Shown here: piece by piece, positions 23,522 to 33,764 of the stretch
How the letters are laid out: the number at the start of each line of letters is the position of its first letter
How positions within the stretch are numbered: position 1 is the first letter of the stretch
Origin: Lutibaculum baratangense AMV1
Lineage (GTDB): Bacteria > Pseudomonadota > Alphaproteobacteria > Rhizobiales > Tepidamorphaceae
Reading direction: 5' to 3'
DNA: 34,160 bases
NCBI RefSeq assembly: GCF_000496075.1
Contig: NZ_AWXZ01000020.1
Location: 1 to 34,160, forward strand
Translations under genes and position numbers: made by a program
The notes under the pieces: model-generated
Told to the model about the DNA's origin: nothing
Seen by the model: the letters and a program-made list of their open reading frames with translations, nothing else
The model's database searches: none

Positions 23522-25144
23522 ATGGCTCACAAGCAAGTCCTCTTCCGCTCCGCCGCGCGCGAGAAGATACTTCGCGGCACCACCCAGCTCGCCGACGCCG
23601 TCCGCGTGACGCTCGGGCCTCGCTCGAAGTCGGTGCTCATCGAGAAGAAGTGGGGGGCGCCGATCGTCTGCAACGACGGCGTCACGATCGCCAAGGAGTT
23701 CGACCTCAAGGATCCGGAGGAGAACCTCGGCGCACGTATGCTGCGTCAGGCTGTCGAGAAGACCGGCGACATGGTCGGCGATGGCACGAGCACCTCGACC
23801 GTCCTCGCCCACGCGATCTTCGCCGACGGCGTGCGCAACGTCGTCGCGGGGGCGAGCGCCATCGACATCAAGCGCGGGCTTGATCGCGCGACGAAGCGCG
23901 CCATCGAGGCGCTGAAGGAGATGTCGCGGCCAGTCGAGACGCGCAAGGAGAAGGCACAGGTGGCGACGATCTCCGCGCACAACGACGAGGAAACCGGTGA
24001 GCTCGTCGCGGAAGCGATGGAGAAGGTCGGCGGCGACGGTGTTATCACGGTGGAGGAATCGAAGACCACCGAGACGGTGCTGGAGGTCGTGGAGGGCATG
24101 CAGTTCGACCGCGGCTACCTCTCACCGTACTTCGTCACTGATCCGGAGGAGATGGAAGCGGTTCTGGAAGACGCGCACATCCTGATCTGCGACCGCAAGG
24201 TGAGTTCGCTGAAGGACCTCGTGCCGCTGCTGGAAGAGGTCGCAAAGTCCGGCCGTCCGCTTCTCGTCGTCGCCGAGGATGTCGAGGGAGAGGCGCTCGC
24301 TGCCCTGATCCTCAACCAGCTCCGCGGCGTCCTGAAGAGTTGCGCCGTCAAGGCTCCGGGCTTCGGCGACCGGCGAAAGGCGATGCTGCAGGATATCGGA
24401 GCGCTGACGAAGGCCGAGGTGATCTCCGAGGAGCTCGGTTTCAAGCTCGAGAATGTGACGGCCGCGCAGCTCGGCCATGCCGCACGCATCGTCATCGACA
24501 AGGACACAACCACGATCATCGGCGGTGCGGGCGACAGGAAGGTGATCGACGGCCGGATCGAGCAGATCCGTCGCGAAATCGACAAGACGAAAAGCGACTA
24601 TGATCGCGAGAAGCTCGAAGAGCGCCTGGCGAAACTCTCGGGGGGCGTCGCGGTCATCCGCGTCGGCGCTCCGACAGAGGCCGAAATGAAGTCGAAGAAG
24701 GAGGCGCTCGACGATGCGATCAGCGCGACGAAGGCGGCCGTGGCGGAGGGTCTCGTGCCGGGCGGCGGGCTTGCCCTCCTGCGGTGCCTGCCCGCGGTCG
24801 CCGATGAGGAGAAAGTGACGGAAGGGGACGAGCGCACCGGCATCCAGATTCTGAAGCGAGCCCTCGAGGTGCCGACACGGATGATCGCCGAAAACTCCGC
24901 CGTCGATGGTGGCGTGGTCGTTGCCCGAATGCTTGAGGGCAAGGCGAACGAAGGCTTCGACGCGAGCCGCAAGGAGTATGTGGATCTTCTGGAAGCGGGC
25001 ATCGTCGATCCGACGAAGGTCGTGCGAATCGCGCTCGAGAATGCCGTGTCGGTTGCGAGCGTGCTCTTGCTGACCGAGGCGACGATGACCGAACTGCCGG
25101 AGCCGGATAAGGAGCGTGTGCCTCAGGCCGAAATGGGTCTCTAG
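23522..25144 (+). CDS. groEL: GroEL-type chaperonin, orphan paralogue
   Basis: The 540-residue protein is a group I chaperonin with the equatorial, intermediate and apical regions in normal order: [33 protein letters not shown], the ATP site [31 protein letters not shown] in the apical domain, [15 protein letters not shown] and [11 protein letters not shown]. Several positions deviate from main-line GroEL ([10 protein letters not shown] instead of GDGTTTATVL) and the C-terminus ends [10 protein letters not shown] instead of the GGM repeat. No groES gene is in the window. This suggests a specialised second GroEL induced by stress, using GroES from elsewhere. AGAGG precedes the ATG by nine bases, and an FNR-type box lies upstream. 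Confidence 0.95.
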   Translation: MAHKQVLFRSAAREKILRGTTQLADAVRVTLGPRSKSVLIEKKWGAPIVCNDGVTIAKEFDLKDPEENLGARMLRQAVEKTGDMVGDGTSTSTVLAHAIFADGVRNVVAGASAIDIKRGLDRATKRAIEALKEMSRPVETRKEKAQVATISAHNDEETGELVAEAMEKVGGDGVITVEESKTTETVLEVVEGMQFDRGYLSPYFVTDPEEMEAVLEDAHILICDRKVSSLKDLVPLLEEVAKSGRPLLVVAEDVEGEALAALILNQLRGVLKSCAVKAPGFGDRRKAMLQDIGALTKAEVISEELGFKLENVTAAQLGHAARIVIDKDTTTIIGGAGDRKVIDGRIEQIRREIDKTKSDYDREKLEERLAKLSGGVAVIRVGAPTEAEMKSKKEALDDAISATKAAVAEGLVPGGGLALLRCLPAVADEEKVTEGDERTGIQILKRALEVPTRMIAENSAVDGGVVVARMLEGKANEGFDASRKEYVDLLEAGIVDPTKVVRIALENAVSVASVLLLTEATMTELPEPDKERVPQAEMGL

Positions 25145-25148
25145 CCGA

Positions 25149-25179
25149 CTTGCGACGGGGTGATTGTTCACCTCGCAAG
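25149..25179. terminator. Hairpin between groEL and convergent pncB
   Basis: CTTGCGA pairs with TCGCAAG and GGTGA with TCACC around a TTGT loop, with a short bulge, giving twelve pairs in all. It begins five bases after the groEL stop and lies 47 bases before the end of pncB, so it could end transcription from both sides. There is no clear T-run. Confidence 0.55.
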
Positions 25180-25225
25180 ACGGGGAGACCTACAACGCTG
25201 CGGCAACGCGGGAAGTGCAGGTGCC

Positions 25226-26632
25226 TCAATCGGACTGGCGGCCCGCCGGCGCCAGAGATTGCCTCAGCGCATCCAGCTTTCCCTGTAGACGGTCGCTGAT
25301 CGAGACCGCATAGAGATCGTGGCGCGTCTCCAGGCTCCGCAGCCCGGTGGACATGGAGGCAAGTTCCCCGGCTGCCCGCGCTCGGGCATCGATCGGCGAT
25401 CCTCGCCCGCCGGCCCTCCGGCCCCCGCGCATGGCCGGCCGGAGCAGAGGCCGACCGGGGCAGTCCTCGTTCGCTGTGGCGATCACGTCGCCGATCGCGC
25501 GATCGTTCTCCTCCAGCCGGAAGACCTGCTTCCGGCCCGGCAGAACGAGCTTGCCCGGCGACAGCTTCGTCTTCGGCTTGCCCTCGTACTCCACGAGCTT
25601 GTAGGTCATGTCGAGCAGCGGAGCGTCGCTCGAGACGCCCATATGCGTGCCGACGCCGAAGGCGTCGATCGGCGCCTCCGCCTGCAGAAGGCGATCGATC
25701 TCATGCTCGTCGAGGCCGCCGCTTGCGAAGATCTTGACCGCGTGCAGTCCGGCCGCGTCGAGGAGCTGCCGGCTCCGGGTGGCGAGGGCGGCGAGGTCCC
25801 CCGAGTCCAACCGGACTGCGCTGATATGGAATTCCGGCCCCAGCTCTCGCGCCAGATCGATGACGCGATGCACGCCCTCGAGGGTATCGTACGTGTCGAC
25901 GAGCAGGACGGTCTCCGGATACCGGCTGGCATAGGTGCGAAACGCTGCAAGTTCGCTCTCATGCGCCTGAACGTAACTGTGGGCCATGGTGCCGGCGACC
26001 GGGATGCCATGGACGTAGCCTGCAAGGACGTTCGAGGTCGAGGCGACGCCCGCGACGAAGGCCGCCCGGGCGCCCGCCACCGCGGCGTCGAGGCCGTGCA
26101 TGCGACGCGCGCCGAAGTCTACGACGGGGCGGTCGGCGGCGGCTGTCACAATGCGCGAGGCCTTGCTGGCAATCAGGGTCTGGTGATGGATCTGGTTCAG
26201 GACCAGTGTCTCCAGGAGCTGTGCCTCGGGCAGCGGTGCTGCGACCTCGAGGATCGGCTCGTGCGGGAACAGGACCGTTCCCTCTGGCGCAGCCTGCACG
26301 TCGCCCCCGAAGCGGAACCCTTCGAGATAGTCGAGGAAGGCTTCGCCGAAGCCTCCCACCTCGCGCAGATACTCGATGTGTTCCTGGCCGAAGCGGAATG
26401 ACTCGAGCCGCTCGATCAGGGAATCGAGCCCGCAGGCGATGAGGTAGTTGCGCTGCGGGGGAAGCTTCCTGACGGAGAGCGTGAAGACGGCCTCTCCCGA
26501 CATCCCCTCCGAGAGGTATGCCTCCGCCATGCGAAGTTCGTAGAGGTCGGTGAAGAGCCCAGGCGCCTGGACTTCCCACTGGCGGCCGGTGGGCGATCGC
26601 TTCTCCAGGAGGACCTCCTCTGCACTTGGCAT
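25226..26632 (-). CDS. pncB: Nicotinate phosphoribosyltransferase
   Basis: PncB makes nicotinate mononucleotide from nicotinate and PRPP with ATP, in NAD salvage. The 468-residue protein has the N-terminal block GLFTDLYELRMAEAYL, the catalytic histidine region GTMAHSYVQAHESELAAFRTYA, VLLVDTYDTLEGV, and the active-site segment SAVRLDSGDLAALATRSRQLLDAAG and IFASGGLDEHEI. It belongs to the longer form seen in actinobacteria and many proteobacterial stress clusters. The C-terminal ~70 residues are rich in Arg and Gly and less conserved. The ATG at 26632 is preceded closely by AAAGGG, not an ideal spacing. It is divergent from pncA, with a 66-base shared region. Confidence 0.93.
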   Translation of the reverse strand: MPSAEEVLLEKRSPTGRQWEVQAPGLFTDLYELRMAEAYLSEGMSGEAVFTLSVRKLPPQRNYLIACGLDSLIERLESFRFGQEHIEYLREVGGFGEAFLDYLEGFRFGGDVQAAPEGTVLFPHEPILEVAAPLPEAQLLETLVLNQIHHQTLIASKASRIVTAAADRPVVDFGARRMHGLDAAVAGARAAFVAGVASTSNVLAGYVHGIPVAGTMAHSYVQAHESELAAFRTYASRYPETVLLVDTYDTLEGVHRVIDLARELGPEFHISAVRLDSGDLAALATRSRQLLDAAGLHAVKIFASGGLDEHEIDRLLQAEAPIDAFGVGTHMGVSSDAPLLDMTYKLVEYEGKPKTKLSPGKLVLPGRKQVFRLEENDRAIGDVIATANEDCPGRPLLRPAMRGGRRAGGRGSPIDARARAAGELASMSTGLRSLETRHDLYAVSISDRLQGKLDALRQSLAPAGRQSD

Positions 26633-26642
26633 CCCTTTGCCG

Positions 26643-26666
26643 CTAGGCTTTCCTAGTGACCGTCAC
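26643..26666. promoter_or_regulatory. Two adjoining palindromes between pncB and pncA
   Basis: CTAGG-CTTT-CCTAG (26643-26656) is a perfect inverted repeat, and it shares its last base with GTGAC-C-GTCAC (26656-26666), a second perfect palindrome. They occupy the middle of the 66-base divergent region, where a shared operator would be expected. The binding protein is unknown; NAD-metabolism repressors are candidates by inference only. Confidence 0.5.
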
Positions 26667-26698
26667 CTGGTCAATCCCGTGGGGGAAGGGAGGAAGCG

Positions 26699-27334
26699 AT
26701 GCAGAAGGCAGGGATTGCAGGGACAGACGTTCTGCTGGTGGTCGACGTGCACAATGATTTCTGTACCGGCGGGGCGTTGGGGGTGCCAGGCGGCGAAGAG
26801 TTGGTGCGGCCCATCAACAGGCTGCTGCACGTCTTTCCTCATAGCGTCCTGACGCAGGACTGGCATCCTGCGGGTCACGCGTCGTTTGCCTCCGTGCACC
26901 TCGGGCGCCGCCCCCACGAGACCATCGAATTCGCCTATGGGCCGCAAATCCTGTGGCCTGACCATTGCGTGCAGGGCACCGTGGGCGCCGCCTTCCATCC
27001 CGACCTCGATACCGACCGGGCGGAGCTTGTCCTGAGGAAGGGCTTTCATGCCGGCATCGACTCCTATTCGGCATTTTTCGAGAACGATCGAGCGACGCCG
27101 ACGGGCCTTGGCGGATATCTGTGCGAGCGCGGCTTCCAAAGGATCTTCCTGTGCGGTCTGGCGACCGGTTTTTGCGTGGCCTGGTCAGGCCTCGACGCGC
27201 GCAGGCAAGGGTTCGAGGTGGCGGTCCTGATCGACGCGTGCCGTGCGATCGATCTTCACGGCCCGCTTCAGGAGGCGATGAAGGAGCTTTCGGCGGCCGG
27301 AGCCGAGATCGAGGAGAGCACGGCCCTGTTCTGA
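26699..27334 (+). CDS. pncA: Nicotinamidase
   Basis: PncA hydrolyses nicotinamide to nicotinate, the step before PncB. The 211-residue isochorismatase-fold protein has the full catalytic triad D16 (VVDVHNDF), K114 (LRKGFHAGIDSYSAFF) and C159 (ATGFCVAWS), and the metal ligands D54, H56 and H60 in QDWHPAGHASFAS. WPDHCVQGT, near 86-94, is the family signature. GGAGGAAGC precedes the ATG at 26699. It lies head to head with pncB across a palindrome-bearing spacer, so nicotinamide released by NAD-consuming enzymes would be returned to NAD. The 278 bases after it (27335-27612) hold only the FNR-type site and GC-rich inverted repeats. Confidence 0.95.
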   Translation: MQKAGIAGTDVLLVVDVHNDFCTGGALGVPGGEELVRPINRLLHVFPHSVLTQDWHPAGHASFASVHLGRRPHETIEFAYGPQILWPDHCVQGTVGAAFHPDLDTDRAELVLRKGFHAGIDSYSAFFENDRATPTGLGGYLCERGFQRIFLCGLATGFCVAWSGLDARRQGFEVAVLIDACRAIDLHGPLQEAMKELSAAGAEIEESTALF

Positions 27335-27484
27335 GGCGGGTTTGGCCAGCTTCATGGTGCCGGCTCCGACCCGCTCACGCTCTCGGAAGTCGTGGGAACT
27401 CTCTGGCTCTCGAATGTGCGGGTGGCAGGGCAGCCGGGCGATGGCCGCCCCTGTGCGGCCAGTCTTTTCGCATCTGGTTCACGC

Positions 27485-27498
27485 TTGACCTTCGTCAA
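27485..27498 (+). promoter_or_regulatory. Perfect FNR/FixK-type site ahead of the acetyl-CoA synthetase operon
   Basis: TTGAC-CTTC-GTCAA is a full match to the FixK/FNR consensus. Its centre is 122 bases before the ATG at 27613; activation at -41.5 would place the transcript start near 27533 and leave an 80-base leader. The -10 region is not clear. It is the best such site in the window. Confidence 0.75.
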
Positions 27499-27612
27499 CG
27501 ACGCGAGGGGCAAGTTGCCTGCACGCTGAAGTGGCGTGGAGGTCGTGGACAAGTGGCAGGACGACGGCCGAAGCCGCGCGGCGCAAGAGGCTGAGAGGAG
27601 GTGCAACCAGCA

Positions 27613-29333
<1,721 letters not shown>

Positions 29334-29337
<4 letters not shown>

Positions 29338-30338
29338 GCGAGGCCGATGATCGCGTCCACCTGACGCACGAGCACGCGCTGCATCTCTTGAGAGAAATGA
29401 CGCGCATTCGCCGCTTCGAGGAGAAGTGCGCGGAGCTTTACTCCGGCTCCAAGATCCGTGGCTTCCTTCATCTCTATATCGGCGAGGAGGCGAACGCCGT
29501 CGGCGTCATGCAAGCGCTGACCGAGGAGGATGCAGTCGTCGCGACCTACCGCGAGCACGGCCACGCGCTCGCCCGCGGCCTGCCGATGAACGAGGTCATG
29601 GCCGAGATGTTCGGCAAGGCGTCCGGCTCGAGCGGCGGGCGGGGGGGCTCCATGCACATCTTCTCTGCGAGGCACCGCTTCTACGGTGGCAACGCGATCG
29701 TCGCCGGCGGCCTGCCGCTTGCGGTGGGGCTGGCGCTTGCCGACAAGATGCAGGGTCGCGACCGCGTCACCTGCTGCTTCTTCGGCGAGGGCGCGGCGGC
29801 CGAGGGCGAGTTCCACGAGGCGATGAACCTGGCAGCGCTGTGGAAGCTGCCGGTCCTGTTCGTCTGCGAGAACAATCTCTACGCCATGGGGACGGCGCTG
29901 GCGCGTTCGGAGTCGAATACCGACATCCGCGCCCACGCCGCCGTCTTCGGCATGGAATCCGAGATCGTCGACGGAATGGACGTGGTGGCCGTCGAGGCCG
30001 CCGCACGGCGTGCCGTCCATGCGGTGAGACGGGGGGAGGGGCCGCGTTTCCTTGAGACCCGCACCTACCGCTTCCGCGCCCATTCGATGTTCGACCCCGA
30101 TCTCTACAGGCCGAAGGAAGAGGTCGAGGAGTGGCGGAAGAAGGGGCCGATCGTCCGCTTCACCGACTGGATCCTCGGGACGCGCCTCGTCCACCCCGAC
30201 CATGTCGCCGCCCTCGAGAACGAGATCGCCGAGGAAATCGGCGCGGCCGTCGCGTTTGCGGAGGAGGCGCCTTGGGAGCCCGTCGAGGAGCTGACGCGGG
30301 ACGTCACGACGCCTCGTGGCGCCGAGGTGACGGCATGA
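29334..30338 (+). CDS. Thiamine-diphosphate-dependent 2-oxoacid dehydrogenase E1, alpha subunit
   Basis: The 334-residue protein matches PdhA/AcoA-type E1 alpha. It has [15 protein letters not shown], the thiamine diphosphate motif [31 protein letters not shown] written in part here as [15 protein letters not shown] and ending in NN, and the phosphorylation-loop region [17 protein letters not shown]. With the beta subunit it decarboxylates a 2-oxoacid (pyruvate) or cleaves acetoin and passes the acyl group to the E2 lipoyl arm. The start is GTG at 29334, overlapping the acsA stop as GTGA. PdhA and acetoin dehydrogenase cannot be separated from sequence alone; the neighbouring acetyl-CoA synthetase favours two-carbon metabolism. 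Confidence 0.92.
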
Positions 30339-31324
30339 GCGGGACGCGTCGCATCACCTATCGCGAGGCCGTGCGCGAGGCGTTGCGGGAGGCGCTGACG
30401 CGGGACGACCGAGTCTTCCTGATGGGCGAGGATGTCGGCGCCTACGGCGGCGCCTATGCCTGCTCGCTCGGGCTGCTCGATGAATTCGGCGATGATCGCA
30501 TCCGCAACACGCCGCTCGCCGAGTCGGGCTTCACGGGCGCGGGCATCGGTGCGGCACTCGGCGGGATGAGGCCGATCGTAGAGATCATGACGATCAACTT
30601 CTCGCTTCTGGCGCTCGACCAGATCGTCAACAATGCCGCCACGATCCGCCACATGTCGGGGGGCCAGTTCTCGGTGCCGCTCGTCATCCGCATGGCGACG
30701 GGGGCGGGGCGGCAGCTCGCCGCGCAGCACTCGCACAGCCTGGAGGGATGGTTCGCGCACGTGCCGGGCCTGCGGGTCGTCGCGCCGGCGACGGTGGCCG
30801 ACGCGCGCGGTATGCTTTGGACGGCGCTGCAGGATCCCGACCCGGTCGTCATCATGGAGCACGCGACGCTCTACAACGAAGAGGGTGACGTTCCCGAAGA
30901 CGAGGATCTTGCCGTCGATCTCGACCGCGCGGCGATCCGCCGGGCCGGCGACGCCGCGACGATCGTTACCTACAGCGCCAATCTGAAGAAGGCGCTGGCT
31001 GCGACCGATGAGCTCGCCGGGGAAGGAATCGAGTGCGAGATCATAGACCTCCGCTCCCTGCGCCCGCTCGACGATCAGACGATCATGACGTCCATTGCGA
31101 AGACGCACCGGGCCGTGATCGTCGACGAGGGATGGCGCTCCGGCAGCCTCGCAGCCGAAATCTCGGCTCGCATTCAGGAGCAGGCCTTCTACGAGCTCGA
31201 TGCGCCGGTCGAGCGCGTGTGCAGCGTCGAGGTGCCGATTCCCTATCCGCAGCATCTGGAGCAGGCGGCCATACCGCAGCCCCACGCGATCGCCGCGGCC
31301 GTCCGCAAGACCCTCAGGCGATGA
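30335..31324 (+). CDS. 2-oxoacid dehydrogenase E1, beta subunit
   Basis: The 329-residue protein is the E1 beta partner: [61 protein letters not shown] with the conserved Glu that activates thiamine diphosphate, [34 protein letters not shown] with the catalytic His, and the C-terminal transketolase fold [17 protein letters not shown]. Its ATG at 30335 overlaps the alpha-subunit stop as ATGA; the open frame upstream to 30131 is a shadow within the alpha gene. It forms an alpha2beta2 enzyme with the preceding product and docks on the E2 encoded next. Confidence 0.94.
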   Translation: MSGTRRITYREAVREALREALTRDDRVFLMGEDVGAYGGAYACSLGLLDEFGDDRIRNTPLAESGFTGAGIGAALGGMRPIVEIMTINFSLLALDQIVNNAATIRHMSGGQFSVPLVIRMATGAGRQLAAQHSHSLEGWFAHVPGLRVVAPATVADARGMLWTALQDPDPVVIMEHATLYNEEGDVPEDEDLAVDLDRAAIRRAGDAATIVTYSANLKKALAATDELAGEGIECEIIDLRSLRPLDDQTIMTSIAKTHRAVIVDEGWRSGSLAAEISARIQEQAFYELDAPVERVCSVEVPIPYPQHLEQAAIPQPHAIAAAVRKTLRR

Positions 31325-32520
31325 TCCAGTTCCGCATGCCCTCCCTCGGCGCCGACATGGACGCGGGCACTCTCGTCGAATGGTATCGAAAGCCGGGCGA
31401 CCAAGTGTCACACGGCGATATCATTGCGCTCGTCGAGACGCAGAAGGGCGCGATCGAGATCGAGGTCTTCAATGACGGCACGCTCGACCGGATCGAGGTC
31501 GAGCCGGGCCACAAGGTGCCGGTCGGCACCGTGCTCGCGACGATCCGCGAGCCAGGGGAAGCGGCGTCGACCGCGCTGGAGCCGGCAGCGGCGGCAGCGC
31601 CCGCGCCTGAAGTCGCGCCTCCCACGGCGCCACGACCGCGGCCGACGGCGGCGCCCCCGCCGCCCGCCGAGCGTGTGGAAGGGCGGGCGAAGGTCACGCC
31701 GGTGGCGCGTCGGCGCGCGGCCGAGGCGGGCATTGACCTCGCGGCCGTGGCGGCAGGGCCCGACGGCGTCGTCGGCCTCGCTGAGGTGGAGGCCGCCCGC
31801 CGCGCGGCACCGGAAACGGGGGCGCCTGCGGCAGCTCCCCGCAGGATCGGTATCGATCTCGGCGAGATGCGCAAGGCGATCGCTGCAGCGATGAGCCGCT
31901 CTCACCGTGACATTCCCCACTACTGGGTCAGTCAGACCATCGACGTCACGCCGCTCTTCGACTGGCTCGAAGCGGAGAACGCGAGGCGGCCGGTGGCCTC
32001 CCGCCTCCTCTACGCGGCGCCGCTCGCCAAGGCGATGGCGCTCGCCCTGAAGGAGACGCCGCAACTGAACGGTCATTTCGTGGACGACGCCTTCGTGCCC
32101 GCTGGCGCCGTGCATCTCGGCGTGGCCACGGCCTTGCGGGGCGGCGGCCTCGTCGCGCCGGCGTTGCATGAGGTGGACACTCTTTCCTTGGATGCCGTGA
32201 TGGCGGGGTTGGGCGACATGATCCCGCGGGCCCGTTCCGGTCGCCTCAGGAGCTCGGAGCTGACCGATGCGACGGCGACGCTGTCGAACCTGGGCGAGGG
32301 GACGTCGGACGCGATCATGCCGCTCATCTACCCGCCGCAGGTGGCGATCATCGGTTGCGGCGCGGCGGCCCTGCGTCCTTGGGTCGCCGACGGGGTCCTC
32401 GCCGTTCGCCGCGTGATCACGGTCACCGTCGCCGGCGATCATCGGGTCAGCGACGGCCGGTCGGCGAGCCGGTTCCTGACGAGGCTCGACGCGTTACTGC
32501 AAGCGCCGGAGGCCCTATGA
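31321..32520 (+). CDS. Dihydrolipoamide acyltransferase (E2)
   Basis: The 399-residue E2 has one N-terminal lipoyl domain with the lipoyl lysine K42 in [13 protein letters not shown], an Ala/Pro-rich linker (about 85-125), a peripheral-subunit-binding domain ([20 protein letters not shown]...[11 protein letters not shown]) and a C-terminal catalytic domain with the active-site histidine motif [10 protein letters not shown]. It takes the acyl group from E1 and passes it to CoA. The ATG at 31321 overlaps the E1 beta stop as ATGA. No E3 (dihydrolipoamide dehydrogenase) gene is in the operon or elsewhere in the window, so a housekeeping E3 must serve. The next gene, coding for an acyl carrier protein, overlaps its stop. 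Confidence 0.94.
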   Translation: MIQFRMPSLGADMDAGTLVEWYRKPGDQVSHGDIIALVETQKGAIEIEVFNDGTLDRIEVEPGHKVPVGTVLATIREPGEAASTALEPAAAAAPAPEVAPPTAPRPRPTAAPPPPAERVEGRAKVTPVARRRAAEAGIDLAAVAAGPDGVVGLAEVEAARRAAPETGAPAAAPRRIGIDLGEMRKAIAAAMSRSHRDIPHYWVSQTIDVTPLFDWLEAENARRPVASRLLYAAPLAKAMALALKETPQLNGHFVDDAFVPAGAVHLGVATALRGGGLVAPALHEVDTLSLDAVMAGLGDMIPRARSGRLRSSELTDATATLSNLGEGTSDAIMPLIYPPQVAIIGCGAAALRPWVADGVLAVRRVITVTVAGDHRVSDGRSASRFLTRLDALLQAPEAL

Positions 32521-32771
32521 CCGATGCCGATCTGATGGACACCGTCATGACCACTTTCTTCTCGGTCGCGCCCGATCTCGAGGGCGAGCCGGTCGAGCCC
32601 GAGGAGACGTTCCGGAAACAGTTCGAGATCGACTCGATGGACTTTCTCAACTTCATCATCGGCCTGAGCAAGACCACCGGTCTCGAGATCCCGGAGAAGG
32701 ATTACCCTTCGCTGCAGACGCCGAACGGGGCCGTGGCCTATCTCCGGGCGCGCTGGGACAAGGCAGTCTGA
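32517..32771 (+). CDS. Acyl carrier protein
   Basis: The 84-residue acidic protein has the four-helix ACP pattern with the phosphopantetheine attachment serine S40 in EIDSMDFLNFI (the D-S-M/L signature). It would carry an acyl chain on the cofactor arm. The ATG at 32517 overlaps the E2 stop as ATGA. ACP genes usually sit with fatty-acid or polyketide genes; here it is the last gene of an acetyl-CoA synthetase/2-oxoacid dehydrogenase operon, with no synthase or acyltransferase nearby. Its function in this setting is unknown. It may accept the acyl group from E2 or from the ligase, but this is inference. A small hairpin lies 60 bases after the stop. Confidence 0.9.
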   Translation: MTDADLMDTVMTTFFSVAPDLEGEPVEPEETFRKQFEIDSMDFLNFIIGLSKTTGLEIPEKDYPSLQTPNGAVAYLRARWDKAV

Positions 32772-32830
32772 AGTCTCCGACCATGCATACGCCTACGGCC
32801 GGGGAGGCGGTCAAAGTGGGAGTTCGTAAG

Positions 32831-32844
32831 GAGGCTTAGGCCTC
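32831..32844. terminator. Short hairpin after the operon
   Basis: GAGGC and GCCTC form a perfect five-pair stem with a four-base loop in the gap between the acyl carrier protein gene and the convergent small ORF. It is weak, without a T-run, and overlaps the end of that ORF. Confidence 0.25.
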
Positions 32845-32943
32845 ACAGAGCTTAGGATCGCCCAGGCCGGGCAGCGCCTGATCGATGCCCCGCCAGAGCA
32901 TGACGTCGTCCATCAGCGCGATCGTGACGCGCCCGTCGGGCAA
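32836..32943 (-). CDS. Small hypothetical ORF, 35 residues
   Basis: A TTG start at 32943 follows GGGAG at good spacing and encodes MPDGRVTIALMDDVMLWRGI and a further 15 residues ending PKLCEA. The composition is protein-like with an amphipathic N-terminal half, and it lies 29 bases after the ribosome-hibernation gene on the same strand. I do not recognise it; it may be a remnant of a larger gene or a genuine small protein. Confidence 0.3.
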   Translation of the reverse strand: MPDGRVTIALMDDVMLWRGIDQALPGLGDPKLCEA

Positions 32944-32972
32944 TACTCACTCCCTGATGCGCATGGGAATCT

Positions 32973-33548
32973 TCAGACCATGCCGCGCTTGCCCATCGGC
33001 TTCACCGTGCTAGCCTGCGGCCCCTTCTCGCCCATCTCCTCGGCGAAGGTGACGGGGGCGCCCGGCTCGAGGCGGGCGAAGCCGTCGTTCAACACGGAGT
33101 TGCGGTGAAAGTAGATTTCCCTCCCGTCGCTCGTCTCGATGAAGCCGAAGTCGCCGTTCGGATCGATCCGCAGGACCCTGCCGTGTGGCTCCGGCTCGTG
33201 CCGCTTGACGTCGCCGTGCAGCTTGCGCACCTCGTCCTGAAGCTGCCGCCGCGCCCGCTTGAAGGTGTCGTTGATGGCGTAGCCGACGTCGGCGTATCGC
33301 TCGTCGTCGTGGCTCAGCCGGTCGACGTGGACCTCGCGGCCCTCGGGCAGCGAAAGGTGAATGCGCACGTCGTAGAGCCCACCTGTGCGATGGCGCTCTC
33401 CTGGACCTGTCACGACGACGCGCCCGCTGATGATACGCCCGAAGCGCTCTTCGAGCTCGACCACGTGGCGGAGGATGCGCTCCTCGAAAGCCGGCGAGCT
33501 GTCCATTTCGTGAAACGTGATGTCGATCAGGGTCTGCATGCTGGGCAT
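32973..33548 (-). CDS. Ribosome hibernation (HPF/RaiA-like) domain fused to a cold-shock domain
   Basis: The 191-residue protein starts MPSMQTLIDITFHEMDSS and has an N-terminal HPF/RaiA-like domain to about residue 115 (AFEERILRHVVELEERFGRIISGRVVV, YDVRIHLSLPEGREVHVDR, AINDTFKRARRQLQDEVRKL), which would bind in the ribosomal decoding region, and a C-terminal cold-shock domain with RNP1-like GDFGFIET and RNP2-like EIYFHRNSV, a nucleic-acid-binding module. This fusion occurs in several proteobacteria and points to translation shutdown under stress or dormancy. The start could instead be the ATG at 33539. It is preceded by IS5-type sequence within 50 bases, so its promoter may have been altered. 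Confidence 0.87.
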   Translation of the reverse strand: MPSMQTLIDITFHEMDSSPAFEERILRHVVELEERFGRIISGRVVVTGPGERHRTGGLYDVRIHLSLPEGREVHVDRLSHDDERYADVGYAINDTFKRARRQLQDEVRKLHGDVKRHEPEPHGRVLRIDPNGDFGFIETSDGREIYFHRNSVLNDGFARLEPGAPVTFAEEMGEKGPQASTVKPMGKRGMV

Positions 33549-33581
33549 CCATGCCTTGCGGGTCAACTCGGACAGCCAATG

Positions 33582-33764
33582 CTAACTCAGGCATCCCCTT
33601 AGGGTTGCGCGGTGGCCGGGCCCGCGAAGCTTCAGGATGAACCCTTGCGCCTTGTGCGCCTTGATCCGGATCAACCTGCCCCGGGGAGCAACATCCCAGG
33701 CCTCCATCTCGACGATGCGCCAGCGTCCGGCGAAGGCCTTGGCGAAGGTGGGAACCTTTGCCAT
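33582..33764 (-). CDS. Uncertain short ORF at the end of the IS5-type element
   Basis: The ATG at 33764 overlaps the transposase stop (TGATG). The first ~24 residues (AKVPTFAKAFAGRWRIVEME) look like the start of a real, unrelated protein; the rest (IRIKAHKAQGFILKLRGPGH) is basic and probably reads through the end of the element. It may be a gene fragment cut by the insertion. Confidence 0.25.
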   Translation of the reverse strand: MAKVPTFAKAFAGRWRIVEMEAWDVAPRGRLIRIKAHKAQGFILKLRGPGHRATLRGCLS

